A stretch of DNA of 33,765 nt from positions 1-33,765 of the forward strand of contig CAJXPG010000030.1 of NCBI GenBank assembly GCA_913057925.1, in the 5' to 3' direction. The notes below the pieces were generated by a model. The model saw only the letters and a list, made by a program, of their open reading frames with translations. It was not told the origin of the DNA and did no database searches. Both the position numbers and the translations under genes were made by a program. The DNA comes from an uncultured Colwellia sp. (GTDB lineage: Bacteria > Pseudomonadota > Gammaproteobacteria > Enterobacterales > Alteromonadaceae). Of the stretch, positions 9,458 to 16,644 are shown one piece after another (the stretch's first letter is position 1; each line of letters opens with the position of its first letter).

Positions 9458-10384
9458 TTAGCTAGGTAAGAAATCTATCGACCAAATAGTCACCATGCTT
9501 TCTGCTCCTTTAGCACCAAAATCAATAGAGCGTAAAATTAGCACCAGTTGTCGTTCTAACTTAGCGTGATTCAACTCACTTGATTTAACGGTAACCTTAT
9601 TCACCTTACCACTGGGTGATATTTCAATTTCAAACTGAACCTTGCCCTTTAAAAAAGGATCTTTTCTTAATGCCCGGTTATAACGCGCATAGAGTCGAGA
9701 TTTATTCGCTTCAAGAGTTCGTCTAAGTGCAAGTTCAGAGCGTTGCGTTGAATTCGATGCTAACAATGCTTCTTCAACATGGGTATCACTACCCGCTAAA
9801 ACCTCACTTTTAGATAAACGAATTGTTTGATCGCCCCTTGAAACTAATGCATCACTTGCCGCTACTTGCGTGGTTTTTTGTGCGCTAAGTGTGTCACTTT
9901 GCTGCGCCGCAGCACTAGCGAGCATTTTACGCTGCACTTTCACCTCTTTAGCTTGGGTTTTATTCAAGGTTGTACTACTTGCTGTCTCTACTTTAAACGC
10001 GTCACGCATGGCAGAAAGATCATCTTTCATTGCCGCTAAACCTGATGACTGTGCTTTTTGTTTTGCCGCTTCTCGCTTGGTTGCAGGCTTTTTAACTACC
10101 GGCTTTTCTTCTTTAGGCTCAGGCTTTTTTTCCTCCTTAACTACTTCCTTTGGCTTTTCAGGTATAGGTTGTTGTTTTTCCTTTAGCATAATTTTAGCTA
10201 GCTGTACCGGCACTTTTTCTTTCACTTCTCGAGGAATTTCAACTTGCTCAATGAAAGGCACAACGACAGCAACAACAAAATACATACTCAGCAAAATAAT
10301 CAATATGCGAGAAAACAGCTTATCCTGCGTACTGGTTTGAAATAATTCTGAATCATTGATGTTATTTAAGGTGGCTACAGTCAT
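9458..10384 (-). CDS. TonB-like energy-transducing protein, AgmX/PglI C-terminal type
   Basis: Single-span inner-membrane protein of 308 residues: short cytoplasmic N-terminus, one membrane helix about 26-43, a Lys/Pro/Glu-rich spacer about 56-115 typical of TonB and TolA, an Ala/Ser-rich linker, and a C-terminal domain from about 225. The end (RYNRALRKDPFLKGKVQFEI, then SGKVNKVTVKSS) matches the AgmX/PglI C-terminal domain, a TonB-C relative first named from Myxococcus gliding proteins. It should carry ExbB/ExbD conformational energy across the periplasm to a TPR or outer-membrane partner. The ATG touches the stop of the upstream exbD, and it is the last gene of the cluster. Confidence 0.85.
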   Translation of the reverse strand: MTVATLNNINDSELFQTSTQDKLFSRILIILLSMYFVVAVVVPFIEQVEIPREVKEKVPVQLAKIMLKEKQQPIPEKPKEVVKEEKKPEPKEEKPVVKKPATKREAAKQKAQSSGLAAMKDDLSAMRDAFKVETASSTTLNKTQAKEVKVQRKMLASAAAQQSDTLSAQKTTQVAASDALVSRGDQTIRLSKSEVLAGSDTHVEEALLASNSTQRSELALRRTLEANKSRLYARYNRALRKDPFLKGKVQFEIEISPSGKVNKVTVKSSELNHAKLERQLVLILRSIDFGAKGAESMVTIWSIDFLPS

Positions 10385-10918
10385 TTATCCGCCCCCTGCC
10401 AGTTTTTTCTTAGCAACTTGCTTTACCGCAAGCGAAATGTCACGGTAATTACTGTCAGCACAAGCCGCCATAATTTGCTTTAACACTTGATAAGGTACAC
10501 TTGAGTCACCAATAATCGTTACCGCTCTACCATTTTCCTGCTCACTTTTACTAAGCTCGACCCTTTTTGCCGAAAGATAGTTAAGTTCAGTCTTTAATGC
10601 TTTCATTAAATCCGGGTTATCTTGCTGTGAAACCTGAGTAAGCACTTGCTCTTGCTGCCAAATAACTCTTTCTTGAATCAAGATACTACGCGGCAATACA
10701 GTAACTAGTATATTCTCAGCGGGCATTTCTTTAGCAATCGAAACCGGTAAATTTAACTCTTTAGTGTTTTGTAATACTCTGACTTCTGACTGATTGACGA
10801 TTAAAAAGAACACTAAAATAGTGAAAATATCCATCAATGAAACAAGGTTCAACTTTGAAGTGCTATTATAGCGTTTATGGTGCTTTGCCAATCGCTTGGC
10901 TCTAAATGATTGCTTCAT
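10385..10918 (-). CDS. ExbD/TolR family protein, copy with the conserved Asp
   Basis: The 177-residue protein has a basic N-terminus (about 1-22), one membrane helix about 24-45 and a periplasmic domain. The helix reads KLNLVSLMDIFTILVFFLIV; Asp30 is at the position of the proton-translocating Asp of ExbD (FID in E. coli). The periplasmic part includes a helical insertion with DLMKALKTELNYLSAKRVEL. The ATG overlaps the stop of the upstream exbD by one base (TAATG). Together with the neighbouring copy, which has Asn at this position, it probably forms a mixed ExbD pair in the pore of the ExbB pentamer. Confidence 0.88.
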   Translation of the reverse strand: MKQSFRAKRLAKHHKRYNSTSKLNLVSLMDIFTILVFFLIVNQSEVRVLQNTKELNLPVSIAKEMPAENILVTVLPRSILIQERVIWQQEQVLTQVSQQDNPDLMKALKTELNYLSAKRVELSKSEQENGRAVTIIGDSSVPYQVLKQIMAACADSNYRDISLAVKQVAKKKLAGGG

Positions 10919-11439
10919 TACTTCCCTCCTTCATCGGCAGCGCTGCTAGGAGCATCGCCTAAAGAAATTTCAGGAAATAATTCTGCATCAACCAAGTTTG
11001 CCGCAACAACCGCTTCAAATGATCGGACAGTGTCCATGGTGGAGACTATGGTTTGATAATCTGTCTCTGGAGAAAGCAATAAAACAATATCTCGCTTATC
11101 TTGCTGGTTTTGTTGAAAGGTTAATTTCAAATCTTGTAGGTATTTTGACAACACCAAGAAATCATAACCTTGCTCGGTTTTACTTATCGTTTTCAACAAC
11201 ACACCACTAGGATAGTTAAGCTCAAAACCCTGCTCATTAATAATCAACTCAAGGACTTTCGGCTCTTCATCAGTATTTTGTTCATTACTAATAGCTGGCA
11301 ACTGTAAGTTTAAGATTCTTACTTGTGAAAAAACCAGGCTCAATAGCAACACAGGCACTAACACTATCATCAAGTTCATAAATGATGTGATGTCGAGCTC
11401 TGCCTCTTGGTTTTTTATGCGACGACGACGTCTCATCAT
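10918..11439 (-). CDS. ExbD/TolR family protein, variant with Asn at the proton-carrying position
   Basis: The 173-residue protein starts with an Arg-rich cytoplasmic stretch (MMRRRRRIKN) and has one membrane helix about 20-40 and a periplasmic ExbD domain. Aligned by eye with E. coli ExbD (TPFIDVMLVL), the segment TSFMNLMIVL has Asn22 where the essential Asp is expected; the codon is AAC at 11376-11374 on the minus strand. Asp16, six residues earlier, is not in the equivalent place. The start lies one base after the exbB stop with AGAGG five bases upstream. The substitution is directly seen; loss of proton binding in this subunit is inference. Confidence 0.86.
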   Translation of the reverse strand: MMRRRRRIKNQEAELDITSFMNLMIVLVPVLLLSLVFSQVRILNLQLPAISNEQNTDEEPKVLELIINEQGFELNYPSGVLLKTISKTEQGYDFLVLSKYLQDLKLTFQQNQQDKRDIVLLLSPETDYQTIVSTMDTVRSFEAVVAANLVDAELFPEISLGDAPSSAADEGGK

Positions 11440-11440
11440 A

Positions 11441-12094
11441 CTAACCTCTGTTTGAATCTACTGATTGCCCAAAAGAGAGTGAGTTTAAAAGTTTAATTGC
11501 TGCCATCTCTAATGAATCAGCTACGGCGGCGGTTTTACCCATTAAGCTAGTATGAAATAAAATAAGTGGGATAGCCGTGATCAAACCAAAAGCTGTGGTA
11601 TTCATGGCAACTGAAATACTTGAAGAAAGTAAATTTGCCTTCTCAGCCGGATCGGCATTAGCAACTGCTGAAAATGCCGCAATAAGACCCATGATGGTTC
11701 CTAGCAGACCTAATAAAGTGGCAATGTTAGCAAGGGTAGCTAAGAATGGCGTACGTTTTTCAATGCGTAACATGTACTCCATCATGGTCTCTTCCATCGC
11801 ATATTCGACATCTTCACGACGCTTGACGGAAGATAAACGAGAAATACCTGATTGAAGTACGTTTAACACCGGTGCAGAGTTATTATTTGCTTGTTGAGAA
11901 ATAGCAGCCAAGTCGCCTTTTTTTAAAGCGCCATGAATCAAAGCATAGGCTTTTCTGTTGGTTCTTAACGCGGCACTTAAATAAAGCCATCTTTCAATGG
12001 TAATGGCTAAACCAAGTACTAATACCAGTGCAATCGGGTAAATAAATGGACCACCGGTTTGTAAAAAATTAATAATGCTGTCAAAAACACCCAT
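11441..12094 (-). CDS. MotA/TolQ/ExbB family proton channel protein
   Basis: The 217-residue inner-membrane protein has three predicted helices: about 17-35 ending in the family's ITIERW segment, about 116-145 containing LLGLLGTIMGLI, and about 160-186 with MNTTAFGLITAIP. This is the standard ExbB/TolQ core in which helices 2 and 3 line the pore. The large loop between helices 1 and 2 (about 40-112) is cytoplasmic. Ribosome site AAGGAAACC precedes the ATG. It leads an exbB-exbD-exbD-agmX-like set, the same order class as AglR-AglQ-AglS in Myxococcus. The 68-base gap upstream may hold an internal promoter. Confidence 0.92.
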   Translation of the reverse strand: MGVFDSIINFLQTGGPFIYPIALVLVLGLAITIERWLYLSAALRTNRKAYALIHGALKKGDLAAISQQANNNSAPVLNVLQSGISRLSSVKRREDVEYAMEETMMEYMLRIEKRTPFLATLANIATLLGLLGTIMGLIAAFSAVANADPAEKANLLSSSISVAMNTTAFGLITAIPLILFHTSLMGKTAAVADSLEMAAIKLLNSLSFGQSVDSNRG

Positions 12095-12162
12095 GTTGGT
12101 TTCCTTGTTTAAATTTATAGTTATATTTGTTTTACAGTTATTACTGCTATTTCTGTCGATAT

Positions 12163-12567
12163 TTATTCTTGATTCACTACAGCCTTGGTTAATTGTTGCT
12201 GTAGTGAAAATTGTTTTACTTGTTGTTTAAATTTACGTGGATTGATCGGCTGAAACTTAGGTAGTTTAATAGTGCGCTGCTTGCCTTCAACTTCAATCAC
12301 TTTATTAACACCTTGCCAGGGTAAAATATAAATTACGTTTGGTTGCTCCTGCGAGCCTTTAACTTGGCTTCGAATAATTACCGGTGCTTTAGCGCTTTTA
12401 ACCTGAGTGCTTTTAGTTGCTGTCGATTTAGCCTCATTTATCTTGGTAACAGCTTGCTTGTCCGTAACGGAATTAACCTTACTGCTTGCTTTAGCTTCAT
12501 CAGCAAAGACTTTATTAACGCTAAACACTGTCGCTAACATTGCTATAATGACAAAAGACCTAATCAT
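12163..12567 (-). CDS. Small secreted protein of unknown function
   Basis: I do not recognise this family. The 134 residues begin with a signal peptide (MIRSFVIIAMLATVFSVNK, likely cut after VFA at about 22), followed by a Lys/Ser/Ala/Thr-rich low-complexity stretch to about residue 60. A C-terminal part contains VIYILPWQGVNKV and ends in a basic Gln/Lys-rich helix. The positive charge and the disordered middle suggest a periplasmic linker or a partner of the peptidoglycan or TPR proteins; this is inference. Its ATG overlaps the stop of the TPR lipoprotein gene (TAATG), so it belongs to the cluster. Confidence 0.7.
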   Translation of the reverse strand: MIRSFVIIAMLATVFSVNKVFADEAKASSKVNSVTDKQAVTKINEAKSTATKSTQVKSAKAPVIIRSQVKGSQEQPNVIYILPWQGVNKVIEVEGKQRTIKLPKFQPINPRKFKQQVKQFSLQQQLTKAVVNQE

Positions 12568-13430
12568 TAGCTTTCCTTCACTTTATTTGTCATAGGCTCA
12601 CTCTCTTTAGGAGTGCTTTGTTTTGTCTCAGACGACTCTGTTATCGTGGGCAACTCAAGCCCTGCTCGTTTTATGTTAATCTCTAGCCCTGCCAGCCAAC
12701 GCTGAGCTTCCTCATCATTGCCATTGAGTTGTAAATATGAGGAATAATAGCGGTAAGCATCAAGCAACCTGCCACGATACAATTCCAACAAAATTGCCAT
12801 ATCTAAATGTGCAGGAGCATAATCAGGCCAAATAGCTAATGCGGTTTGATAGCTTTTTTCCGCTAAAACAAAGTTACCCTGCAATCGATATATCTGTCCT
12901 TGTATATGATGCGCGTATAAATTTAATGCATTTATCGCGATCGCTTTGCTAAGCAATATTTGCGCTTGAGTAAAGTCTTGTTGTTCTCGATAAATGATCG
13001 CTTTATTTACATAAGCGCCTGAAAGTTGTGGCTGAGCAACAATAATTTCGTCTAATAATAATTGTGCTTGTGGCCATTTCTTCTGGTTCATCAACGCAAG
13101 TGCTTGTTGATATTTATCAACAATAGCTTGCGGAATTGCTACTTTATTTGTCGCTTGCTGTGCAATATATTTATTAACCGCCGCTGAGCTAACAGCATTT
13201 TGCGCGTTTTTACCTTTAACTATTTCATCTTCAGGTATTTTTTCTTCAAGGACTTTACCTTCAATTGCCACTGGGGCTTGTTGACTGACCTCTGTTGCTG
13301 ACCCTTGATGTTCCTCAGTTTGCCTTTCAACGCTTTCTGGCGACGAGCTACAAGCGGTAATCAATAAAAGACAACAGCCCAGTAAAACTTGCTGTGACCA
13401 ACCTTTGTTAGTGAATAGCTTGAATCGCAT
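12567..13430 (-). CDS. TPR lipoprotein
   Basis: I take ATG 13430 because AGGAG sits ten bases upstream and the product then begins with a clean lipoprotein signal (hydrophobic stretch and lipobox LITAC, Cys at about 27). Serine at +2 favours the outer membrane. After an acidic/Gln-rich linker, residues about 105-235 form four or so tetratricopeptide repeats (KYQQALALMNQKKWPQAQLLL, AYVNKAIIYREQQDF, AHHIQGQIYRLQGNF, AHLDMAILLELYRG). The tail is Ser/Glu/Thr-rich. It overlaps the end of the preceding TPR gene by 23 bases. It is probably a scaffold connecting the ExbB/ExbD/TonB-like motor to the outer membrane. Confidence 0.82.
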   Translation of the reverse strand: MRFKLFTNKGWSQQVLLGCCLLLITACSSSPESVERQTEEHQGSATEVSQQAPVAIEGKVLEEKIPEDEIVKGKNAQNAVSSAAVNKYIAQQATNKVAIPQAIVDKYQQALALMNQKKWPQAQLLLDEIIVAQPQLSGAYVNKAIIYREQQDFTQAQILLSKAIAINALNLYAHHIQGQIYRLQGNFVLAEKSYQTALAIWPDYAPAHLDMAILLELYRGRLLDAYRYYSSYLQLNGNDEEAQRWLAGLEINIKRAGLELPTITESSETKQSTPKESEPMTNKVKES

Positions 13431-16400
13431 GGCTATGACGCTCCTTTTTATTGTATTGCACAGGATCAAGCTCAGCTAAGGCAGAGAAACTCTGTTCAAC
13501 CCAGGAATCAAAAACGTTTTGCCAAGCCCTTTGAGCGTTATTACTATGAATTTCAATGGCTTTATCTTCAAAAGGTATCGCTAAATCTTCAAGCACAAAC
13601 TCATATTCTTCTAACGCTAACTCATCAAGATCATTAGGGCGCTCCGACGACATAATATCTTGTGCTAATTGGCTATACATTTGCGCTAAATTAAAGCTGG
13701 CTTGAGGGACAAATTCAGCCAGTTGATACGACATCACTTTTTGATAATAACGTATCGCTTCAGCCATTGACTTTTGTTTACGCTTTAAACTGACAGTCAA
13801 TGGCAGCTTTAATTTAGTCCAATTAAAGCTTTGCTGATGTGCTTTACCTAAGCCAAGCGCAGCAAATGAGGCAAGGTAATTAGCTCGAGCAGTAATATTC
13901 TTGGCTGATTTTTTTAATTCAATATCATGGTGTTTAACTATTTTTCTGTACCAAAAAAATTGCTTATTAGTCTCTTTGCGTTTCAGGTAAAACTCACTCA
14001 TTTTAAGGCGTACTTCCTGTGCAACAATAAACGGTTTAGGGTATCGGTGAGCATAAGCTCGGTAGGCTCGTAGCGCCTTTTCTTCTTCGCCCGCTTTTAG
14101 ATAATATTCTGCTGCGGTGTATTGTGCTTCTCTTTTCAATTCTGCTGAAAATTCATTACTCTGCTTGCCATTTATCATTAGCAAAAGTTGATCAGCCGCT
14201 AGCTGCCATTGCTCAGACTGTTCGTAAGCGCTTGCCAACTTAGCAGGAATTGAATAGCTATATTTATGCGTAGGATATCTTTGTCCAAAAGCCACTAAAA
14301 CATCAATCCCCTGCTGAAGCTTTCCTTGCTCGAGTAATATATTTCCGGCATCAAACTCCGCTGTTGCCCGATAACTCGATTCAGGCACCTGCTCAGCAAT
14401 TCTTAAATAATGCTTAACGGCCATTAAAGGTGCAATTTCTACTTGCTCTTGTCCCTGAAAATAAATACACGATGCCAATAAATTCCTAAGCTTAGTGCGT
14501 TTTCTACTTGGCGTTGCTATAAATAACATGGCATGTTGATAAGCTTTTTCTGCTGCAACATAATCTTTTTGCTGATAAAGGCTGTTTGCTTTCAATTCAC
14601 TCGCTATTTGCACTTGCTTCTTACCTGATTTAGTTAGCTTGAGTGCTGATACTGACTTAGCTGGTGACTTTGCTAACAATTCCGCACTGGCTAAGTAATG
14701 CTCTAGAATAAAATCAGCAAAATAGTTAACACTCGCATAATTTCCTGCTTTAAACGTGTACTGTGCGGCTTGACTAGCAAGTAATAAAGCACGTGCATCA
14801 TCTGAATATTCACTGATAAAGCGTAAATCTAGTAAGTTACGGCTCAGCAGCAGCTTACGTTTAACGGGAGGTATATTGGTTAAATTGGTCGCGGCCTCTG
14901 TATCTAAACCGTTTTTTTTAAGTAAGGTTCTTATGGTAAGACTTGCAGCGTAAGCCGCTTCTCGACTAACTTTTGTGGACGACTTTAATTGAGGAACTGC
15001 AACCGTTGATGGCGCATTACTATCCTCGCTTAGCAATTCATCCTTAACTGTTGAAGCGAGCGGATTGTATTTTGCCAATAATAGATTAAGGCTTTTTTCA
15101 TTGTGTTCACTGAGCAAGAAGCCATCACTGTAGGCAATTTGATAGTAATGATTCAAGGCTTGACGATATTTTCCTGCCTGCCCATATGCATCTGCCAACA
15201 ATAATTCATCATGAAGCAATCCTTTACTTTGTTTAGGTTGGTTTTTCGCTAAATTAGCTTGTGGTAACCTAGCCAGTATTAGATAGCCATCGAGTGATTT
15301 TGCCGCTAGGGTAAAAGCTGCTTGCCTTTTGTTACCTTGAGCAAGTTTTTGCGCAGCAGCATATAAACGCCTGCTTGATAGATAGCTAAAGGTCAATAAA
15401 TTAGGGATAACTTCTTGCTCGAGTGTCTCGGCGTTCAGTAATTCATCTTGCTTGGCTAAGTACGCTTTTTGCCAAAACTTACTGCCAACACCATAGTGAC
15501 TAATATATTGCTGTTTTAACTGTCTACTTGCAGAAAACTTGCCTTGTTGTTCATATAAATTAATAAGCGCTAAAGAATACCGTGCAGCCCAAAGTGATTG
15601 TGGCGCTAGCTTAATATATGCTTGATAAGTAAGCTCCGCATCATATTTAAGGGTATTTTTAATTAAAAAATCTGCGAGATTTCTATAAAGAATGTGCTGA
15701 AAATGATGGATATTACTCAGCTGAGTATTAGTGACCAATGCAGTTAAAGACTTCGCTTGTTGCTGCTGGCTTAGTGAAATACTGACAACGCGCTGAACGT
15801 CTTCAATCAAGCTAGCATAATTATTATCGAGTTGAGAGAATTCAAACTTATCATCAATGAATTTGCTATCACTTTGCTGAATTAAATAATCTAACAAGGC
15901 AATGAACTTCTCATCTGCTTCAGGTAATTTATTTAGTTTAAATGAAACCCATGCCGACATATAAAGACTATTAACCAAGAAGCTCTCATTATTGTTCGCA
16001 TCGGCAACAGCATTATAAGCGATCTGGGCTTGTTCATATTCTTCAAAACTATAATAAAAATCACCACGTCTAAAGTTTAATTCGGCTGCATAGTCGCTAT
16101 CTGGGTAGGCTGTCAGCAACAATTCCATTTGAACAAGGCTTTCTTTCGCCCTTCCTTGAAGATCTAATGCTTTGGCAAGCTGATATTGCATCGCTTCGTT
16201 ATCAGCTCTGTTTGGGAAACGCTTCAATAAATCCTGATACGATAAAATTAGTGCCGATAATGAAGCTTCACTAGCTGCAATCGACTTTTCATCATCAGCA
16301 GAGAGTCCGTCTTGCCATTCGAATGTTTGTGTATTCATTTGCACTAATCGATATTCAATTTGTGCACGAACATTATCATCGGGCTCAAGGGTTAAAATAC

Positions 16401-16644
16401 TTTGATAAAGTGCTGCTAATTTTTGCTCACGCTGACGCTGACTTAAACGTATAGCTTCATGTTCTTCATCTGCTTGCTCTGTTGCAAGTTCAAACAGTGA
16501 TGCTCTCTTATTGGTTTTTTGCTCTGTTGTTGAACACCCTGTCAGTATCAAGGTAACAATAAAGATACAGCTAAAAGTACTTCGCTTATAAACAGCAAAG
16601 TTCGCTTGAACCCGCAGTAAAAATAAAGATGAAAAAACAGCCAT
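13408..16644 (-). CDS. Very large TPR-repeat lipoprotein
   Basis: The 1078-residue protein starts with a signal and lipobox LILTGC (Cys at about 37), then Ser-Thr-Thr, so outer-membrane lipidation is expected. The rest is a helical solenoid: repeated tetratricopeptide or BamD/YbgF-like units such as AMQYQLAKALDLQGRAKESL, ELNFRRGDFYYSFEEYEQAQ, AEFDAGNILLEQGKLQQGI, AQYTAAEYYLKAGEEEKAL and ASFNLAQMYSQLAQD. No enzymatic motif was seen. Such solenoids in Tol/Pal and Myxococcus gliding loci (AglT, PglI type) are periplasmic scaffolds. The start overlaps the preceding gene's stop as TAATG. The N-terminus is longer than a normal lipoprotein signal, so an internal start cannot be excluded. Confidence 0.82.
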   Translation of the reverse strand: MAVFSSLFLLRVQANFAVYKRSTFSCIFIVTLILTGCSTTEQKTNKRASLFELATEQADEEHEAIRLSQRQREQKLAALYQSILTLEPDDNVRAQIEYRLVQMNTQTFEWQDGLSADDEKSIAASEASLSALILSYQDLLKRFPNRADNEAMQYQLAKALDLQGRAKESLVQMELLLTAYPDSDYAAELNFRRGDFYYSFEEYEQAQIAYNAVADANNNESFLVNSLYMSAWVSFKLNKLPEADEKFIALLDYLIQQSDSKFIDDKFEFSQLDNNYASLIEDVQRVVSISLSQQQQAKSLTALVTNTQLSNIHHFQHILYRNLADFLIKNTLKYDAELTYQAYIKLAPQSLWAARYSLALINLYEQQGKFSASRQLKQQYISHYGVGSKFWQKAYLAKQDELLNAETLEQEVIPNLLTFSYLSSRRLYAAAQKLAQGNKRQAAFTLAAKSLDGYLILARLPQANLAKNQPKQSKGLLHDELLLADAYGQAGKYRQALNHYYQIAYSDGFLLSEHNEKSLNLLLAKYNPLASTVKDELLSEDSNAPSTVAVPQLKSSTKVSREAAYAASLTIRTLLKKNGLDTEAATNLTNIPPVKRKLLLSRNLLDLRFISEYSDDARALLLASQAAQYTFKAGNYASVNYFADFILEHYLASAELLAKSPAKSVSALKLTKSGKKQVQIASELKANSLYQQKDYVAAEKAYQHAMLFIATPSRKRTKLRNLLASCIYFQGQEQVEIAPLMAVKHYLRIAEQVPESSYRATAEFDAGNILLEQGKLQQGIDVLVAFGQRYPTHKYSYSIPAKLASAYEQSEQWQLAADQLLLMINGKQSNEFSAELKREAQYTAAEYYLKAGEEEKALRAYRAYAHRYPKPFIVAQEVRLKMSEFYLKRKETNKQFFWYRKIVKHHDIELKKSAKNITARANYLASFAALGLGKAHQQSFNWTKLKLPLTVSLKRKQKSMAEAIRYYQKVMSYQLAEFVPQASFNLAQMYSQLAQDIMSSERPNDLDELALEEYEFVLEDLAIPFEDKAIEIHSNNAQRAWQNVFDSWVEQSFSALAELDPVQYNKKERHSHAIQAIH

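Noticed and set aside
9870..10340. 156-residue + strand reading frame opposite the AgmX-like gene
   Set aside because: It is rich in Ser, Cys and Phe because it mirrors the Lys/Glu/Ala-rich spacer of the real gene. It has no independent support.
9458..12094. Classic TonB-ExbB-ExbD iron-uptake locus or Tol-Pal system
   Set aside because: There is no TonB-dependent receptor, TolB, Pal or TolA nearby, two divergent ExbD copies are present, and the TonB-like C-terminus is of AgmX/PglI type.
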